Assembly (NCBI GenBank): GCA_963700185.1
Contig: CAVOWP010000042.1
Span: 204,577 to 268,576, forward strand
DNA: 64,000 nucleotides
Reading direction: 5' to 3'
DNA from: AP-15 sp963700185
GTDB taxonomy: Bacteria; Pseudomonadota; Alphaproteobacteria; ATCC43930; CGMCC-115725
The notes below the pieces were generated by a model. It was not told the origin of the DNA, did not search any database, and saw only the letters and a program-made list of their open reading frames with translations. Below, piece after piece: positions 1 to 9,034 of the stretch (the first letter of the stretch is position 1; each line of letters begins with the position of its first letter). A program made the position numbers and the translations under genes.

Positions 1-2
1 CG

Positions 3-476
3 ATCAGCGATGCCTCCGGCCGTCCTGCCCGACCCTATCGTTTTATCGACACGCTCGCCGTTATGGAAAGACGGGGCTCGATCACCGCGGGAATGCGGCA
101 AGCCGGAGAGGATTTTCGAGATTGTTTTGCCGTCGCGCAACTTGAGCCGCTGAGCGCCTTCGACATATCGCGCCCGAGACTCGGCCGCCGGAGCGGCTTT
201 AGATCCATGGAAGAGCCCGGGTCGCGGATCGAGAACGCGCGCAAGGTAGTTTGGCGTGCCACCCTTGCAGTTGGCGGCCTCGGCTCAGCCGGCGGTTCCT
301 GCATATGGCACGTGGTGGGATGGCAGCAATCTCTAAAGGAATGGGCACTTGAGCAGGGCTGGAACGGGCGCCGCGTGAGCCAGGAGGCGGCCTCCGGCAT
401 TCTGATTGCCTCATTGGGTACGCTTGAGGGCCATTTTGCCCAATCTACGATTGCTAGAACGACATTTACCGATTGA
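3..476 (+). CDS. DUF6456 domain protein, 5' end outside the window
   Basis: This frame is open from the first bases of the window to a TGA at 474-476, so only the C-terminal 157 residues are visible and the start lies upstream. The end of the protein carries the features I associate with DUF6456: an arginine-rich lead, then SCIWHVVG, SLKEWALEQGW and a GRRVSQEAASGIL segment. The family is alphaproteobacterial and often has an HTH region towards the N-terminus, which cannot be checked here. The stop codon overlaps the -35 box of the promoter for the structural operon. I infer it may regulate that operon; its real function is unknown. Confidence 0.6.
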   Translation: MSDASGRPARPYRFIDTLAVMERRGSITAGMRQAGEDFRDCFAVAQLEPLSAFDISRPRLGRRSGFRSMEEPGSRIENARKVVWRATLAVGGLGSAGGSCIWHVVGWQQSLKEWALEQGWNGRRVSQEAASGILIASLGTLEGHFAQSTIARTTFTD

Positions 477-501
477 CAATTCCGGATTGAGATGATATAG
501 T
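473..501 (+). promoter_or_regulatory. Sigma-70-like promoter ahead of the structural operon
   Basis: A perfect TTGACA at 473-478 is separated by exactly 17 bases from TATAGT at 496-501, one mismatch from TATAAT. Transcription would begin near 508, more than 230 bases before the terminase start codon. The -35 box overlaps the stop codon of the preceding gene. It is the strongest promoter-like site I found in the phage region. Confidence 0.6.
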
Positions 502-507
502 TGTCAT

Positions 508-740
508 ACGCTGGCAAAAGTGGGCAAGGGGATCACGTCGGCTTGGACGAGGACAGCGCCGCGCCCCCGGTGGGTCGGTGAGCTAGGCGCTACCCGGAAC
601 CGCGTATCCCGCGCCCAGAGCCGGGGGTGTCCTGTAAAAGAGCTACATAAGAGATCAGTCCTCGGTGCAATCGCCGGCATCCCGGCGTTCGCCACCGAGC
701 GCGATGCCGTAAAGACAAAATACCAAAGGATTCTTAAAGG
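508..740 (+). ncRNA. Structured leader or small RNA candidate before terminase
   Basis: No convincing gene fills this stretch. It holds two strong foldbacks. In the first, GGACA (551-555) plus CCCCCGG (564-570) pairs with CCGGGGG (621-627) plus TGTCC (628-632). In the second, CTCGGTG (661-667) pairs with CACCGAG (693-699), enclosing an inner CGCCGG/CCGGCG stem (672-677 with 682-687). Neither is followed by a T-run, so they do not look like simple terminators. A terminase small subunit would be expected here in many phages and is not recognisable. It could be a long 5' leader, an antitermination site or a separate RNA. Confidence 0.35.
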
Positions 741-2111
741 ATGCGCGCGAGGAGCTTGCACGCAACTTCGCTTGGCTCGGGAGCGGAGTTGCCCAGGAAC
801 GAGCTCATCGCCGCTCTGACACCCGCAGAAGCGCGGGCGCTGCTTTACGAGTGGGCATTCTGGGCCCGGCCCAATCAGTTGCCGCCCAATGGAGAGTGGC
901 GGGTATGGCTCGTGCTTGCGGGCCGTGGCTTTGGCAAGACGCGAACCGGCGCAGAAATGATCCGCGCTCGGGTCACTGCACGAACTGCACATCGACTTGC
1001 GCTCGTAGCGCCGACAGCCGGCGATGCCCGCGATGTCATGGTCGAAGGAGAAAGCGGCATCCTGGCCATCTCGCCACCTTGGGAGCGGCCGCGATATGAG
1101 CCGTCGAAGCGGCGTCTGACTTGGCCGAACGGAGCCATCGCCACGCTATTCAGCGCCGACGAACCCGAGCGCCTTCGCGGACCACAGCACGACGCGGCTT
1201 GGTGTGACGAGCTTTCAAGCTGGCGCCATCCGGAGGCTTGGGACATGCTTATGTTCGGCCTGCGCTTAGGAACTGATCCGCGCGTTGTGGTGACGACGAC
1301 GCCCCGGACGACATCGCTCATTCGTGAGCTGATCGCCGATCCAACGGTCATTATGACGCGAGGGACCACTTACGAGAACCGCGCCAATCTCGCCTCGGCG
1401 TTCTTTGGACAGATAATTCGGAAATATCAGGGAACGCGTCTCGGCCGCCAGGAGCTCGAAGCAGAGCTCCTTGAAGATGTTCCCGGTGCCTTGTGGAACC
1501 GCGGCATGCTGGAAGGATCGCGAGTTCGCGCGGCCCCGCCGCTAACAAGAGTGGTTGTCGCCATCGATCCAGCGGCAAGCTCAACTGAGCGGGCTGATGA
1601 AACCGGCATTATTGTCGCTGGCAAAGATGCTGGCGGACGCGGTTGGGTACTCGCCGACGCCTCGGGTCGCTATCAGCCAACGGAATGGGCAAAGACTGCT
1701 GTTTCGGTTTATCGCGCGCACAGGGCCGATCGGATCGTAGCCGAGGTGAACAATGGCGGCGACATGGTCGAGGCGACGCTGCGAGTGATCGAGCCAAACG
1801 CGCCCTTCTCTGCCGTGCGTGCTTCCCGGGGGAAGATAACTCGCGCAGAACCGATTGCGGCGCTCTACGAGCAAGGCCGGGTGCACCACCTGGGGGTGTT
1901 CCCGGAACTCGAGGATCAAATGTGCGCCTTTACCGCCGACGCGCATGGCAACGTCATGACCCGTTTGGCCGGCTACTCTCCGGATCGGGTCGATGCGCTG
2001 GTTTGGGCACTCACCGATCTCCTGGTCGAATCGATGCCCGCAGAGGGGATTTACGAAATGTATCGCCAGCTTAGTGGTCAACTGGCTGGTAGTCGGAAAC
2101 GCGACACTTAA
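741..2111 (+). CDS. Phage/GTA terminase large subunit
   Basis: This is the packaging motor ATPase and nuclease that drives DNA into the prohead and cuts it. The Walker A motif GRGFGKT is at residues 61-67 and the Walker B acidic pair D156-E157 lies in AAWCDEL. VVVTTTPRTT fits the coupling motif. Nuclease acidic residues are visible in AIDPAAS, AEVNNGGDM and the late SPDRVDALVWAL. The 456-residue length and the ALLYEWAFWARPNQLPP lead-in resemble GTA gene g2 terminases. The start is uncertain because no good ribosome site precedes the ATG at 741, but no better in-frame start was seen. Confidence 0.9.
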   Translation: MRARSLHATSLGSGAELPRNELIAALTPAEARALLYEWAFWARPNQLPPNGEWRVWLVLAGRGFGKTRTGAEMIRARVTARTAHRLALVAPTAGDARDVMVEGESGILAISPPWERPRYEPSKRRLTWPNGAIATLFSADEPERLRGPQHDAAWCDELSSWRHPEAWDMLMFGLRLGTDPRVVVTTTPRTTSLIRELIADPTVIMTRGTTYENRANLASAFFGQIIRKYQGTRLGRQELEAELLEDVPGALWNRGMLEGSRVRAAPPLTRVVVAIDPAASSTERADETGIIVAGKDAGGRGWVLADASGRYQPTEWAKTAVSVYRAHRADRIVAEVNNGGDMVEATLRVIEPNAPFSAVRASRGKITRAEPIAALYEQGRVHHLGVFPELEDQMCAFTADAHGNVMTRLAGYSPDRVDALVWALTDLLVESMPAEGIYEMYRQLSGQLAGSRKRDT

Positions 2112-2149
2112 AAGCGCTTCGCCAATCATTCCCGGGAAGGAGCCGATCA

Positions 2150-2587
2150 TTGACCCTGCTCGTCAAGGACGCCAATACTACGACACAACCCATTTCGACG
2201 CAGCCTGATGTCGCGGGCAACCTCGTCCCGGTTCATGTGCCGGCAGCAATCGCAGGCGGCGTAGCGACTCCGGTCGGCCCGACCGCCCCTCTTCCGGTTA
2301 TCAATGCTGCTGGCTCTGCGGCGATCGACGGCAGCGGCACGGTCGTGACCGGCGGCACGGCACAGGCGCTGTTTGCCGGCGTAGTTCCGGTCAACGGCTT
2401 CCTCGTCGCAAACAACTCTTCGGCGAGCCTTTATGTTTCCGATGTCGGGGCGGCAAGTGCCGGCGGGGGCTCGATCCCGATCGCGCCGGGTGCAGTGTTC
2501 GTCACGCCGTCCGGTTATAAGCCGGCGGGCGCTGTCAGCCTCTTTGCCAGTTCGACCGGTCAGTCCTTTGCGGCTCGGAGATGGTGA
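2150..2587 (+). CDS. Small virion-like protein, function unknown
   Basis: A 145-residue, Ala/Gly/Val-rich protein without Cys or Trp except at its very end. The start is TTG at 2150, chosen because GGAAGGAG lies seven bases upstream. The C-terminal half (FLVANNSSASLYVSD, then a Gly-rich loop and a PSGYKPAGAVSLFAS segment) has the alternating hydrophobic pattern of a beta-sandwich virion protein. It sits between terminase and the large adhesin gene, and its stop overlaps that gene's start, so the two are probably co-translated. It may be a decoration or fibre-associated protein; I do not recognise a named family. Confidence 0.6.
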   Translation: MTLLVKDANTTTQPISTQPDVAGNLVPVHVPAAIAGGVATPVGPTAPLPVINAAGSAAIDGSGTVVTGGTAQALFAGVVPVNGFLVANNSSASLYVSDVGAASAGGGSIPIAPGAVFVTPSGYKPAGAVSLFASSTGQSFAARRW

Positions 2588-5500
2588 TGTCTCTGCCGGT
2601 ATCAGCATCTGTGCCGGACCTGGCCATGACCGTATCGACGGGCTTTGCCGCCGCTCTCGGAATTTGGTTCGCCACGACGACCGCTATACTACTCGCTGAG
2701 GCCGGGCTGGCGCACCGCATCGCTAAGTTCCGGTTATTCAGCGCGTGGCGAGAGCTGCGCGTCTCTGAGGTTGGGGCTGCGCTACGGGAGCAACAGTCCG
2801 AGACTACCAGACAGAGAAGCGGCGTCCGCCCGGCTCACCGCCAGCCAGCTAGCGGATCGGATATCACCCGAACTCTCCTGCGGATTGCGGCGTTTGCTTT
2901 TGGGCTGGGCGTGGCACTCCCCACCCTGGCACAGACGATCAGCGGCTCCTCACTCAACATTACCGGCCAGTCGACCCTGCAAGGTGACGTGGTCACGTGC
3001 TCGGGACACCCGTGGATCGATGTTCGCTGCAATGGCGCGATGGCCGATGATAATCATGACGATACGAACGCGATAAACAGCACAATTTCAACTGCCATCG
3101 CGAATAACTGGCCGGTGCGCTTAACAGCGGGAACCTACAAGGTCACATCACAGATAATCATCGACTACGCCACTCAAGCGAGCCGGGGATTTCGCCTGAT
3201 CTCGGACGGCGCCGTCATCGACGGTCGAACAATCGCGTCCGGCCCGGTGCTGCAGATCCAATGCGGCGGCGGTACCACCAGCAGTCCGACCGGGTGTTTC
3301 TATTTTAAAGAAGAGGGCACCCTATTCGTCAATGGCAATACTCCGGCCTATGTGGTCGTGCTCGGCAAAACTGACTTCTCCGATGCTCATAATTCGGCAA
3401 AATTCGATCACCTAATCGTCAACAATGCCAATACTGCAGCAGCGGGAGGCGGTTGCCAACTCAATTATCTATTGGACAGTGACGTTTACGCAGTTTGCGT
3501 GGCGGCCGGCGGGGCAGCCGGCCTCGCATTCGAGCAGGTCCAATTTTCCCGGATATCCGGTGCGGGCACGGCGGAGGGTACAGGAGGCCGCGGCGTAGTC
3601 CTGGAGAACGGTTACAACTTCAGCAACACCTTCTTCGCTCTCGATCTCGAAGTGTCCCCGACCTGCCTGTCGATAACTTTCAGTCACAATGGTCTTAACA
3701 CTTTTGTATCCCCTTATTTCAACTGTGTCACGGCAGTGAATGCAACGGCGAGCGACGGCAATGTGCTGATCAACCCCAACTATGGCGGCGCAACGGTCAA
3801 TTTCGGACCGCTGTCGACGGGAATATCGGTAATCGGCTCGGGATCGCGGGACAATTGGCTGTTTCCGGCAGCCGGGTCTTATGTAGTAAAGCCGATCGAT
3901 GATGGGCTCAGCGTCTCGAACTATAATACTCCGGGCGCATCAATGGCAGTGACCCTGCCCGCGCTTTCCAGCGTCAATGCAGGGTGGAGCATGGGATTTG
4001 CTTCGGATAACGGCAAGGGCATGACGATTACGACGAGCAGTGGTTCGATCATCTCCGGTGGCAAGAGCGTCGGATCGATCACAATGGGCGCCGGAAATTA
4101 TGAATATGTTCGATTGCAATCGGATGGGAACAACTTCCGTATTGTCTCGTCAACCCGAAACACCCGCTTGGCGAATGGCTTCGAACCGCCGCCTTGGCCG
4201 AGTAACTGGCTGTTCCCCGCCAGTTCCGGTTATGCCGCGAACCTCAGCGACAACGGCAACGTGCTATCGAGCTACAATAGCGCCGCAGGGCTGACCGTTA
4301 CGCTACCCCCGACAAACGGGCTTCCCGACGGCTGGTCCATAGGCTTCGCTACCGACAACGACAAGAGTCTGACGGTACAGGTGAACAACACCACCGGTGG
4401 TCACATGGTATGGCCAGGTTCTGGTGGATCGCAGACATCATTAACGATGGCGAACACCGGCCAGGGTGCTTACGAGTTCATGGTTCTGCAGTACGACGGC
4501 AATGGCAATTTCCGGGTGCTCGAAGCGACACCAGCAACCGCGCAGGCGATCGGCATGGTCGGCGCCGCCGGGATCAACCGCTGGAGTTTCCCTACCGTCA
4601 GTTCTTACGCTGCGACAGTTGCCGACAATGGCAATGTAATATCGAGTCTCAACAGCTCGGCTTCCTATTTGGCGGTAACGTTGCCGTCGACGACGGCCGT
4701 GCCGATGGGATGGACGATCGCGATAGCGACCGACGGCAACAAGACCGCCGCGGTGCAAACCAACTCCACCTCCGGTGGGCGAATTCTCTATCCGGGCAGC
4801 GGCGCAACCACTACATCCGCCTCGCTCGCCGGAACAAATTACGAACTTCTCGTTCTGCAATTCGACGGCGGAAATTTCCGAGTTATCCAGGCGACACCAG
4901 CAACGGCCACATTGATGGGAATAAGCGGCAACGCTCCGGGGATCAATCGTTGGAGCTTTCCGGCGGTCGGTACATATGCCGCCTCGCAAAGCGACATCGG
5001 CAACGCGTTGTCCAGTTACAACGCCCCGACCAGCTCCCTAACGGTGACCTTGCCGCCGACGACTGCGATAGGTGCCGGCTGGACAATGGGCTTCGCGACC
5101 GACAACGGCAAGACGATGACTGTTCAAGTCAACGGCGCCTCTGGCGGACACATCCTTTATCCGGCCGGGGCAACCGGCTCTGCCGGCAACTCGGTGACAC
5201 TCGCGCCGGTCAACTACGAATTTATAGCGCTGCAATTCGATGGCGGCAATTTCCGAATAGTGTCGATTACACCACGCAGCGCCTCGGCCCTTGGCATGCT
5301 CGGGCATCAGATTACGACGGGGGCAACCCCGGCGCTCGGCTCGGGGGCCAGCGATTGTGGCACTTCGCCCTCCATCGGCGGCAATGACAGTGCCGGCCGG
5401 GTTACCGTCGGGTCTGCCAATGGCGGCAGTTGTACGATCACATTCGTATCGCCTTGGCCGAACCCGCCGGTTTGCTCGGTTTTCGACGAAACCAGGGGGA

Positions 5501-5601
5501 CTCTCGTACGTCCGACAGCCGCCTCGACTGCCAGTATCGTGCTTACCGGGTCCTTAACTGCCGGCGACGTTCTTGCATACAGCTGTATTGGGTTTCAATG
5601 A
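2581..5601 (+). CDS. Tailspike/adhesin with beta-helix and four tandem repeats
   Basis: A 1006-residue protein. The first 90 residues hold one hydrophobic segment (FAAALGIWFATTTAILLAEA). Near residue 100 is a second, signal-peptide-like stretch (LLRIAAFAFGLGVALPTLA). Residues about 120-420 look like a right-handed beta-helix, as in pectate-lyase-type tailspikes. Residues 425 to about 905 are four repeats of 117-124 residues. The C-terminal 90 residues (DSAGRVTVGS, PPVCSVFDE) resemble a domain I have seen at the ends of fibre-like proteins. A receptor-binding or surface adhesin role is inferred. Its place between terminase and portal is unusual. The start may be ATG 2581 or ATG 2587. Confidence 0.7.
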   Translation: MVMSLPVSASVPDLAMTVSTGFAAALGIWFATTTAILLAEAGLAHRIAKFRLFSAWRELRVSEVGAALREQQSETTRQRSGVRPAHRQPASGSDITRTLLRIAAFAFGLGVALPTLAQTISGSSLNITGQSTLQGDVVTCSGHPWIDVRCNGAMADDNHDDTNAINSTISTAIANNWPVRLTAGTYKVTSQIIIDYATQASRGFRLISDGAVIDGRTIASGPVLQIQCGGGTTSSPTGCFYFKEEGTLFVNGNTPAYVVVLGKTDFSDAHNSAKFDHLIVNNANTAAAGGGCQLNYLLDSDVYAVCVAAGGAAGLAFEQVQFSRISGAGTAEGTGGRGVVLENGYNFSNTFFALDLEVSPTCLSITFSHNGLNTFVSPYFNCVTAVNATASDGNVLINPNYGGATVNFGPLSTGISVIGSGSRDNWLFPAAGSYVVKPIDDGLSVSNYNTPGASMAVTLPALSSVNAGWSMGFASDNGKGMTITTSSGSIISGGKSVGSITMGAGNYEYVRLQSDGNNFRIVSSTRNTRLANGFEPPPWPSNWLFPASSGYAANLSDNGNVLSSYNSAAGLTVTLPPTNGLPDGWSIGFATDNDKSLTVQVNNTTGGHMVWPGSGGSQTSLTMANTGQGAYEFMVLQYDGNGNFRVLEATPATAQAIGMVGAAGINRWSFPTVSSYAATVADNGNVISSLNSSASYLAVTLPSTTAVPMGWTIAIATDGNKTAAVQTNSTSGGRILYPGSGATTTSASLAGTNYELLVLQFDGGNFRVIQATPATATLMGISGNAPGINRWSFPAVGTYAASQSDIGNALSSYNAPTSSLTVTLPPTTAIGAGWTMGFATDNGKTMTVQVNGASGGHILYPAGATGSAGNSVTLAPVNYEFIALQFDGGNFRIVSITPRSASALGMLGHQITTGATPALGSGASDCGTSPSIGGNDSAGRVTVGSANGGSCTITFVSPWPNPPVCSVFDETRGTLVRPTAASTASIVLTGSLTAGDVLAYSCIGFQ
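3853..5295 (+). repeat. Four tandem ~120-residue coding repeats
   Basis: Units begin at about 3853, 4204, 4576 and 4945, with spacings of 351, 372 and 369 bases. Each starts with N-x-L/W-S/F-FPA, continues through an SSYN-like motif, a VTLPPT segment, GW-x-x-GFATDNGK, a GG-H turn, NYEF and LQFDGGNFR, and ends near ATPATA. The first unit is the most diverged. The DNA differs between units, so the expansion is not recent. Confidence 0.85.
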
Positions 5602-5685
5602 TCAGGATCCTCACAACCGAGGGAGTGGGGGTGAAGCAGAGACGTCCCTGCCGCCCGCCATTTGTGACATCATGGAGGTGCTCTG

Positions 5686-7047
5686 ATGCCTGCTCCTGAC
5701 GGCAAGCGGACCTCGCTAGCGTCATACACTTGGGGCGGCTGGGGCAGTCAGAACGACGTCACTCGATTTCGCGATATCTTCCAGCCCGACGGAGGAAGCT
5801 TCTCGCCCAGCTATCCGCTGGTTCCGCCGGAGCGCGAGCAGGTACGCCTCTGGGATTATCCAGTTGGCTACAATGCGATCTACACGCCGCGTTCTTACGA
5901 AGCGATCGGTTTCGACGAACTGAGGGCGCTGGCCGAGAGTCACGATATCACTCGGCTCGCGATTGAAACTCGGAAGGACCAGATCGAAAAACTCGACTGG
6001 ACGATCAAGTCTCGCAACGAGAAAACGCCTGACAAAGACGCCGCCTCGCGGATTGATCAGCTGACCGAGTTCTGGCGAAGCCCCGACGGCGAACAACCCT
6101 TCGCAACCTGGCTCCGCAAGGCGCTCGAAGACGTCCTTGTGCTCGACGCGGCGGCGTTCGAATTACGCCGTAACCGCGGCGGCAAAATCATCGGGCTCGA
6201 CATCGTCGACGGCTCGACGATCAAAGTCTTGCTCGATGATACCGGTCGGCGGCCACGGCCACCGGCCCCGGCCTACGAACAGATCATCCACGGGCGACCT
6301 TGGCGTCTTCTGACCGGCGACGAGCTGATGTACCTGCTGCGGAACCCACGCCCGCACAAGGCGTACGGTTTCAGCCCTGTCGAGCAGATCGTCACGACGG
6401 TCAATATCGCGCTACGTCGCCAAGCGATGCAGCTGCAACATTTCACCGAGGGCAATGTTCCGCCCGGTCTGCTTAATGCGCCGGACGGGTGGAGCCCCGA
6501 GCAAATCCGCCAGTTCCAGGAGTGGTTCGACTCGATTCTAGCGGGAAATACGGCTAATCGCACTCGCCTCGTCTGGGGTCCCAGCGGCGCCAAATACCAG
6601 GCATTCAAGGAGGCGCCATATAAGGACGACTTCGACGAGTGGCTGGCGCGGATCGTCTGTTATGCGTTCTCATTGCCGCCTACCGCCTTTACCCCGCAGG
6701 TCAATCGAGCCACGGCGCAGACCGCGCAGGACGCAGCCCTGGAAGAAGGGCTGGCGCCCTTGCTCGGGTGGGTCAAGCGGTTGGTCGACGGCGTCATCCA
6801 GACCAGGATGGGACATGTCGATCTCGAATTCGCCTGGTCGAATAATCGGCCGACAGATCCAAAGGACCAGGCAGCGATCCTCAGCGGTTATGTGAGGGAC
6901 GGGATATATACGCTCAATGAGGCGCGCGACGTTCTTGGAATGCCTCCAGTCTCAGGCGGGGACGAATCGATGTTTTTGACCGCGCAAGGACCCGTGCTGC
7001 TGAGCGATGACAATAAAGAAAATCGAAGCCGGTCAGCAGTTACTTAG
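5686..7047 (+). CDS. HK97-type phage portal protein
   Basis: This protein forms the ring at the special capsid vertex through which DNA enters and leaves, and the tail is built on it. The 453-residue length and family features fit: SHDITRLAIETRKDQI near the N-terminus, then LLRNPRPHKAYGFSPVEQI, and the diagnostic HFTEGNVPPGLL followed by a PEQIRQFQEWF helix. The ATG at 5686 follows GGAGGTG. In a GTA this would be g3, but here about 3.5 kb of other genes separate it from terminase. Confidence 0.93.
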   Translation: MPAPDGKRTSLASYTWGGWGSQNDVTRFRDIFQPDGGSFSPSYPLVPPEREQVRLWDYPVGYNAIYTPRSYEAIGFDELRALAESHDITRLAIETRKDQIEKLDWTIKSRNEKTPDKDAASRIDQLTEFWRSPDGEQPFATWLRKALEDVLVLDAAAFELRRNRGGKIIGLDIVDGSTIKVLLDDTGRRPRPPAPAYEQIIHGRPWRLLTGDELMYLLRNPRPHKAYGFSPVEQIVTTVNIALRRQAMQLQHFTEGNVPPGLLNAPDGWSPEQIRQFQEWFDSILAGNTANRTRLVWGPSGAKYQAFKEAPYKDDFDEWLARIVCYAFSLPPTAFTPQVNRATAQTAQDAALEEGLAPLLGWVKRLVDGVIQTRMGHVDLEFAWSNNRPTDPKDQAAILSGYVRDGIYTLNEARDVLGMPPVSGGDESMFLTAQGPVLLSDDNKENRSRSAVT

Positions 7048-7223
7048 ATTCGCCCGCCGCATACGTAGTCGAAATCTATTCCCAAACGAAGCTGCCGGCT
7101 CGTACCACATTAGTAGCGGGCGACGGCATCGCGCATGCTTCGCTCCGCCTAGATCCTGTAGCCGCAGTGATTTCACTCGCTGGTGGCCAACGCAGCGGCA
7201 GCTCTCACGACCTGCGCCGATAG
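7017..7223 (+). pseudogene. Possible orphan frame after the portal
   Basis: Between the portal stop and the next gene one frame is open from just after a TAA at 7014-7016 to a TAG at 7221-7223. It reads plausibly as beta-rich protein (AYVVEIYSQTKLPARTTLV, then LRLDPVAAVISLAGGQR). It has no start codon. An ATG at 7007 in another frame could supply one only through a frameshift. It may be the remains of a small gene or of a longer portal C-terminus, or chance. Confidence 0.25.
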
Positions 7224-7266
7224 ATTAGTTGCTCGAGCACAATAATAGGCACGCTAGGAGCCCTTA

Positions 7267-8373
7267 ATGAGCGTTCTGCCCTCCGACATCGTCGTGTATG
7301 GTTCGGCCAATATGCCTGAGGCGGATGGTACGATCAATGGCGGCGCTGTTGATTTTAGCCGTCGTGTCGCATTCTACGACATTGCCCCAGCGGGCAGCGT
7401 AGACGTGATATCGACGTCACCCAGCGACACGGCCACCAAGATTACCTTCTACGGTCGTGACACAACCGGCGTGATACAAAGCCAGACCTTGAGCTTGAAT
7501 GGACAGACCTGGGTGACTGGTTCTCAGCTGCTGGAGAGGTTGCTATACGCCGCTTCGTCGGGAGCCACCGCAAACGGTCCCGCCGCCAATCCGGGGGGCA
7601 CGCCTGCGGTTGGTGACGTGACGCTCGCAGCGCACAGCTGTATATTGCCGACCGGTTCAGTCACCACTGACGCAACGGTTCGGACCGCGCAGAGCGGATC
7701 GGCCAATCACGCCGGGACGACCCCGCCCTTATTAAAGTTGCAGTCGGGTGACGGAGCCAGTGTCTCCCCCGGACAGGTGATCTGGATCAAGAGCGGCACT
7801 GGTACGAACCAGCTGCGTCAAATCATCGCCACGTCAGGTTATGGCACCGATGTGGTGGCCGTCAGCCGCGATTGGGCCACGATCCCGGACACTACGACCA
7901 CTTACAAAATTCTCCAGGGAATGCTCTTTGAGATTTCGCCAAATCCCGTGACGGCCGTGATCCGAATGTTCTCGAGCACAGCAGCTGACGGACCAACCGG
8001 CACTCAACGCACCTACTACGAGAAGGTCTTCGTCGTCAATAACAACACTGGGACGGCACTTACCGGAGCACAGGTCGAGGTCGCTAGCGAGACACCGAGC
8101 GTGCCGTCGGGCGCGTTACTGGATTTGGCGCTGACGACTAATTTGAATGACACGGGCACCATTGCCAACAGACAGACCGCTCCTTCTTCGGGGGTCGGCT
8201 CGTTCTCAACACAGCCCATTTTTGTCGCTGTGCCGGGCTCTGGCAATCTGCCATCTGGCACAGCCCCCAATGCAGCGGGCGCGCAAGGCATTTGGTTACG
8301 CTTGACCTTATCGCCCGGCGCTGCGAGCTACAAAGGCTCGGCCGATATCAGAGTACAGGGTACCACGACTTGA
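7267..8373 (+). CDS. Virion-associated beta-rich protein, unknown family
   Basis: A 368-residue protein poor in Cys and charged residues and rich in Ser, Thr, Gly and Ala, as in many phage structural proteins. An AGGAG site seven bases before the ATG supports the start. The N-terminal 90 residues look like a compact beta domain (VVYGSANMPEADGT, VAFYDIAPAGSVDVI). The C-terminal third, from YYEKVFVVNNNTGTALTG, looks Ig-like. It lies between portal and the glycine-rich adhesin, which suggests a fibre or baseplate role. No named family is recognised. Confidence 0.65.
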   Translation: MSVLPSDIVVYGSANMPEADGTINGGAVDFSRRVAFYDIAPAGSVDVISTSPSDTATKITFYGRDTTGVIQSQTLSLNGQTWVTGSQLLERLLYAASSGATANGPAANPGGTPAVGDVTLAAHSCILPTGSVTTDATVRTAQSGSANHAGTTPPLLKLQSGDGASVSPGQVIWIKSGTGTNQLRQIIATSGYGTDVVAVSRDWATIPDTTTTYKILQGMLFEISPNPVTAVIRMFSSTAADGPTGTQRTYYEKVFVVNNNTGTALTGAQVEVASETPSVPSGALLDLALTTNLNDTGTIANRQTAPSSGVGSFSTQPIFVAVPGSGNLPSGTAPNAAGAQGIWLRLTLSPGAASYKGSADIRVQGTTT

Positions 8374-8518
8374 CTTATCGCGGCGTTCTCCACTTGTGAC
8401 GGCGTCAGGGCATTGCTCTACCGATATATTCGAATGGACGGCATATTATTTGATGCTTGGTCTCCCGCGGCGGCATGATCTCAATAAGATCCTCAGCACA
8501 ACCAGGTCGGACTACGCC

Positions 8519-9034
8519 ATGACCGTTGCCAACGGGGTCGTCGTCATCTACGCGACAGGCAGCAAGATTTTGCGCCGCAAGATCATCCTAGACGATGAGT
8601 TTCAGCTTGACCGGCACCAGCCGGGTCCGGGAGAGAGCCTGCTGCTCCTGCCATTGTCGTCGCCCGTCGACGATGCGTCCTGCCGGGCTGCGATTGCCGC
8701 TGCTACGGGAACGGAACCGCCCGCCGGGCGCTGTTGCATCATTGATGCCGGCGGCAATGTCGTTGGCGTGTGCAATGCGGATCCGGCGCTCGACACGCAT
8801 CCGGCGGGTCGGCTGATAGCGCACGACACCGCCGGTCTTGGAGACCGATACGAGGGCGGCATGTTTAAGCGAAAAGATACAATCGCCGACAATGCGACCC
8901 GCAAGGGCTCGAGACTGACGCCTCTGCCGCTCGATAACCCGGTGGCCTTCGAGGCGACCTCTCTTGCCCCGGCAGGCCGATATGAGATCGGCGATACCGT
9001 TGGCCAGAAGGACGGCGCCTCGGCTCGGCCATGA
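8519..9034 (+). CDS. Hypothetical phage protein, start uncertain
   Basis: A protein of about 171 residues if the ATG at 8519 is used. The frame extends upstream to a GTG at 8396, but that stretch has no ribosome site and reads less like protein. The visible part begins with beta strands (VANGVVVIYATG), then QPGPGESLLLLPL, and a CCIIDAGGNVVGVCNADP segment that suggests a substrate-free binding fold or structural domain. Its stop overlaps the ATG of the next gene by four bases, so the two are coupled. Function unknown. Confidence 0.55.
   Translation: MTVANGVVVIYATGSKILRRKIILDDEFQLDRHQPGPGESLLLLPLSSPVDDASCRAAIAAATGTEPPAGRCCIIDAGGNVVGVCNADPALDTHPAGRLIAHDTAGLGDRYEGGMFKRKDTIADNATRKGSRLTPLPLDNPVAFEATSLAPAGRYEIGDTVGQKDGASARP

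Noticed and set aside
35..517. Minus-strand open frame of 160 codons
   Set aside because: It is antisense to the DUF6456 gene, which has recognisable family motifs, and it crosses the promoter region.
520..819. Open frame as possible terminase small subunit
   Set aside because: Composition is Arg/Pro/Ser-biased without helical HTH pattern, it overlaps terminase by 79 bases and no ribosome site precedes it.
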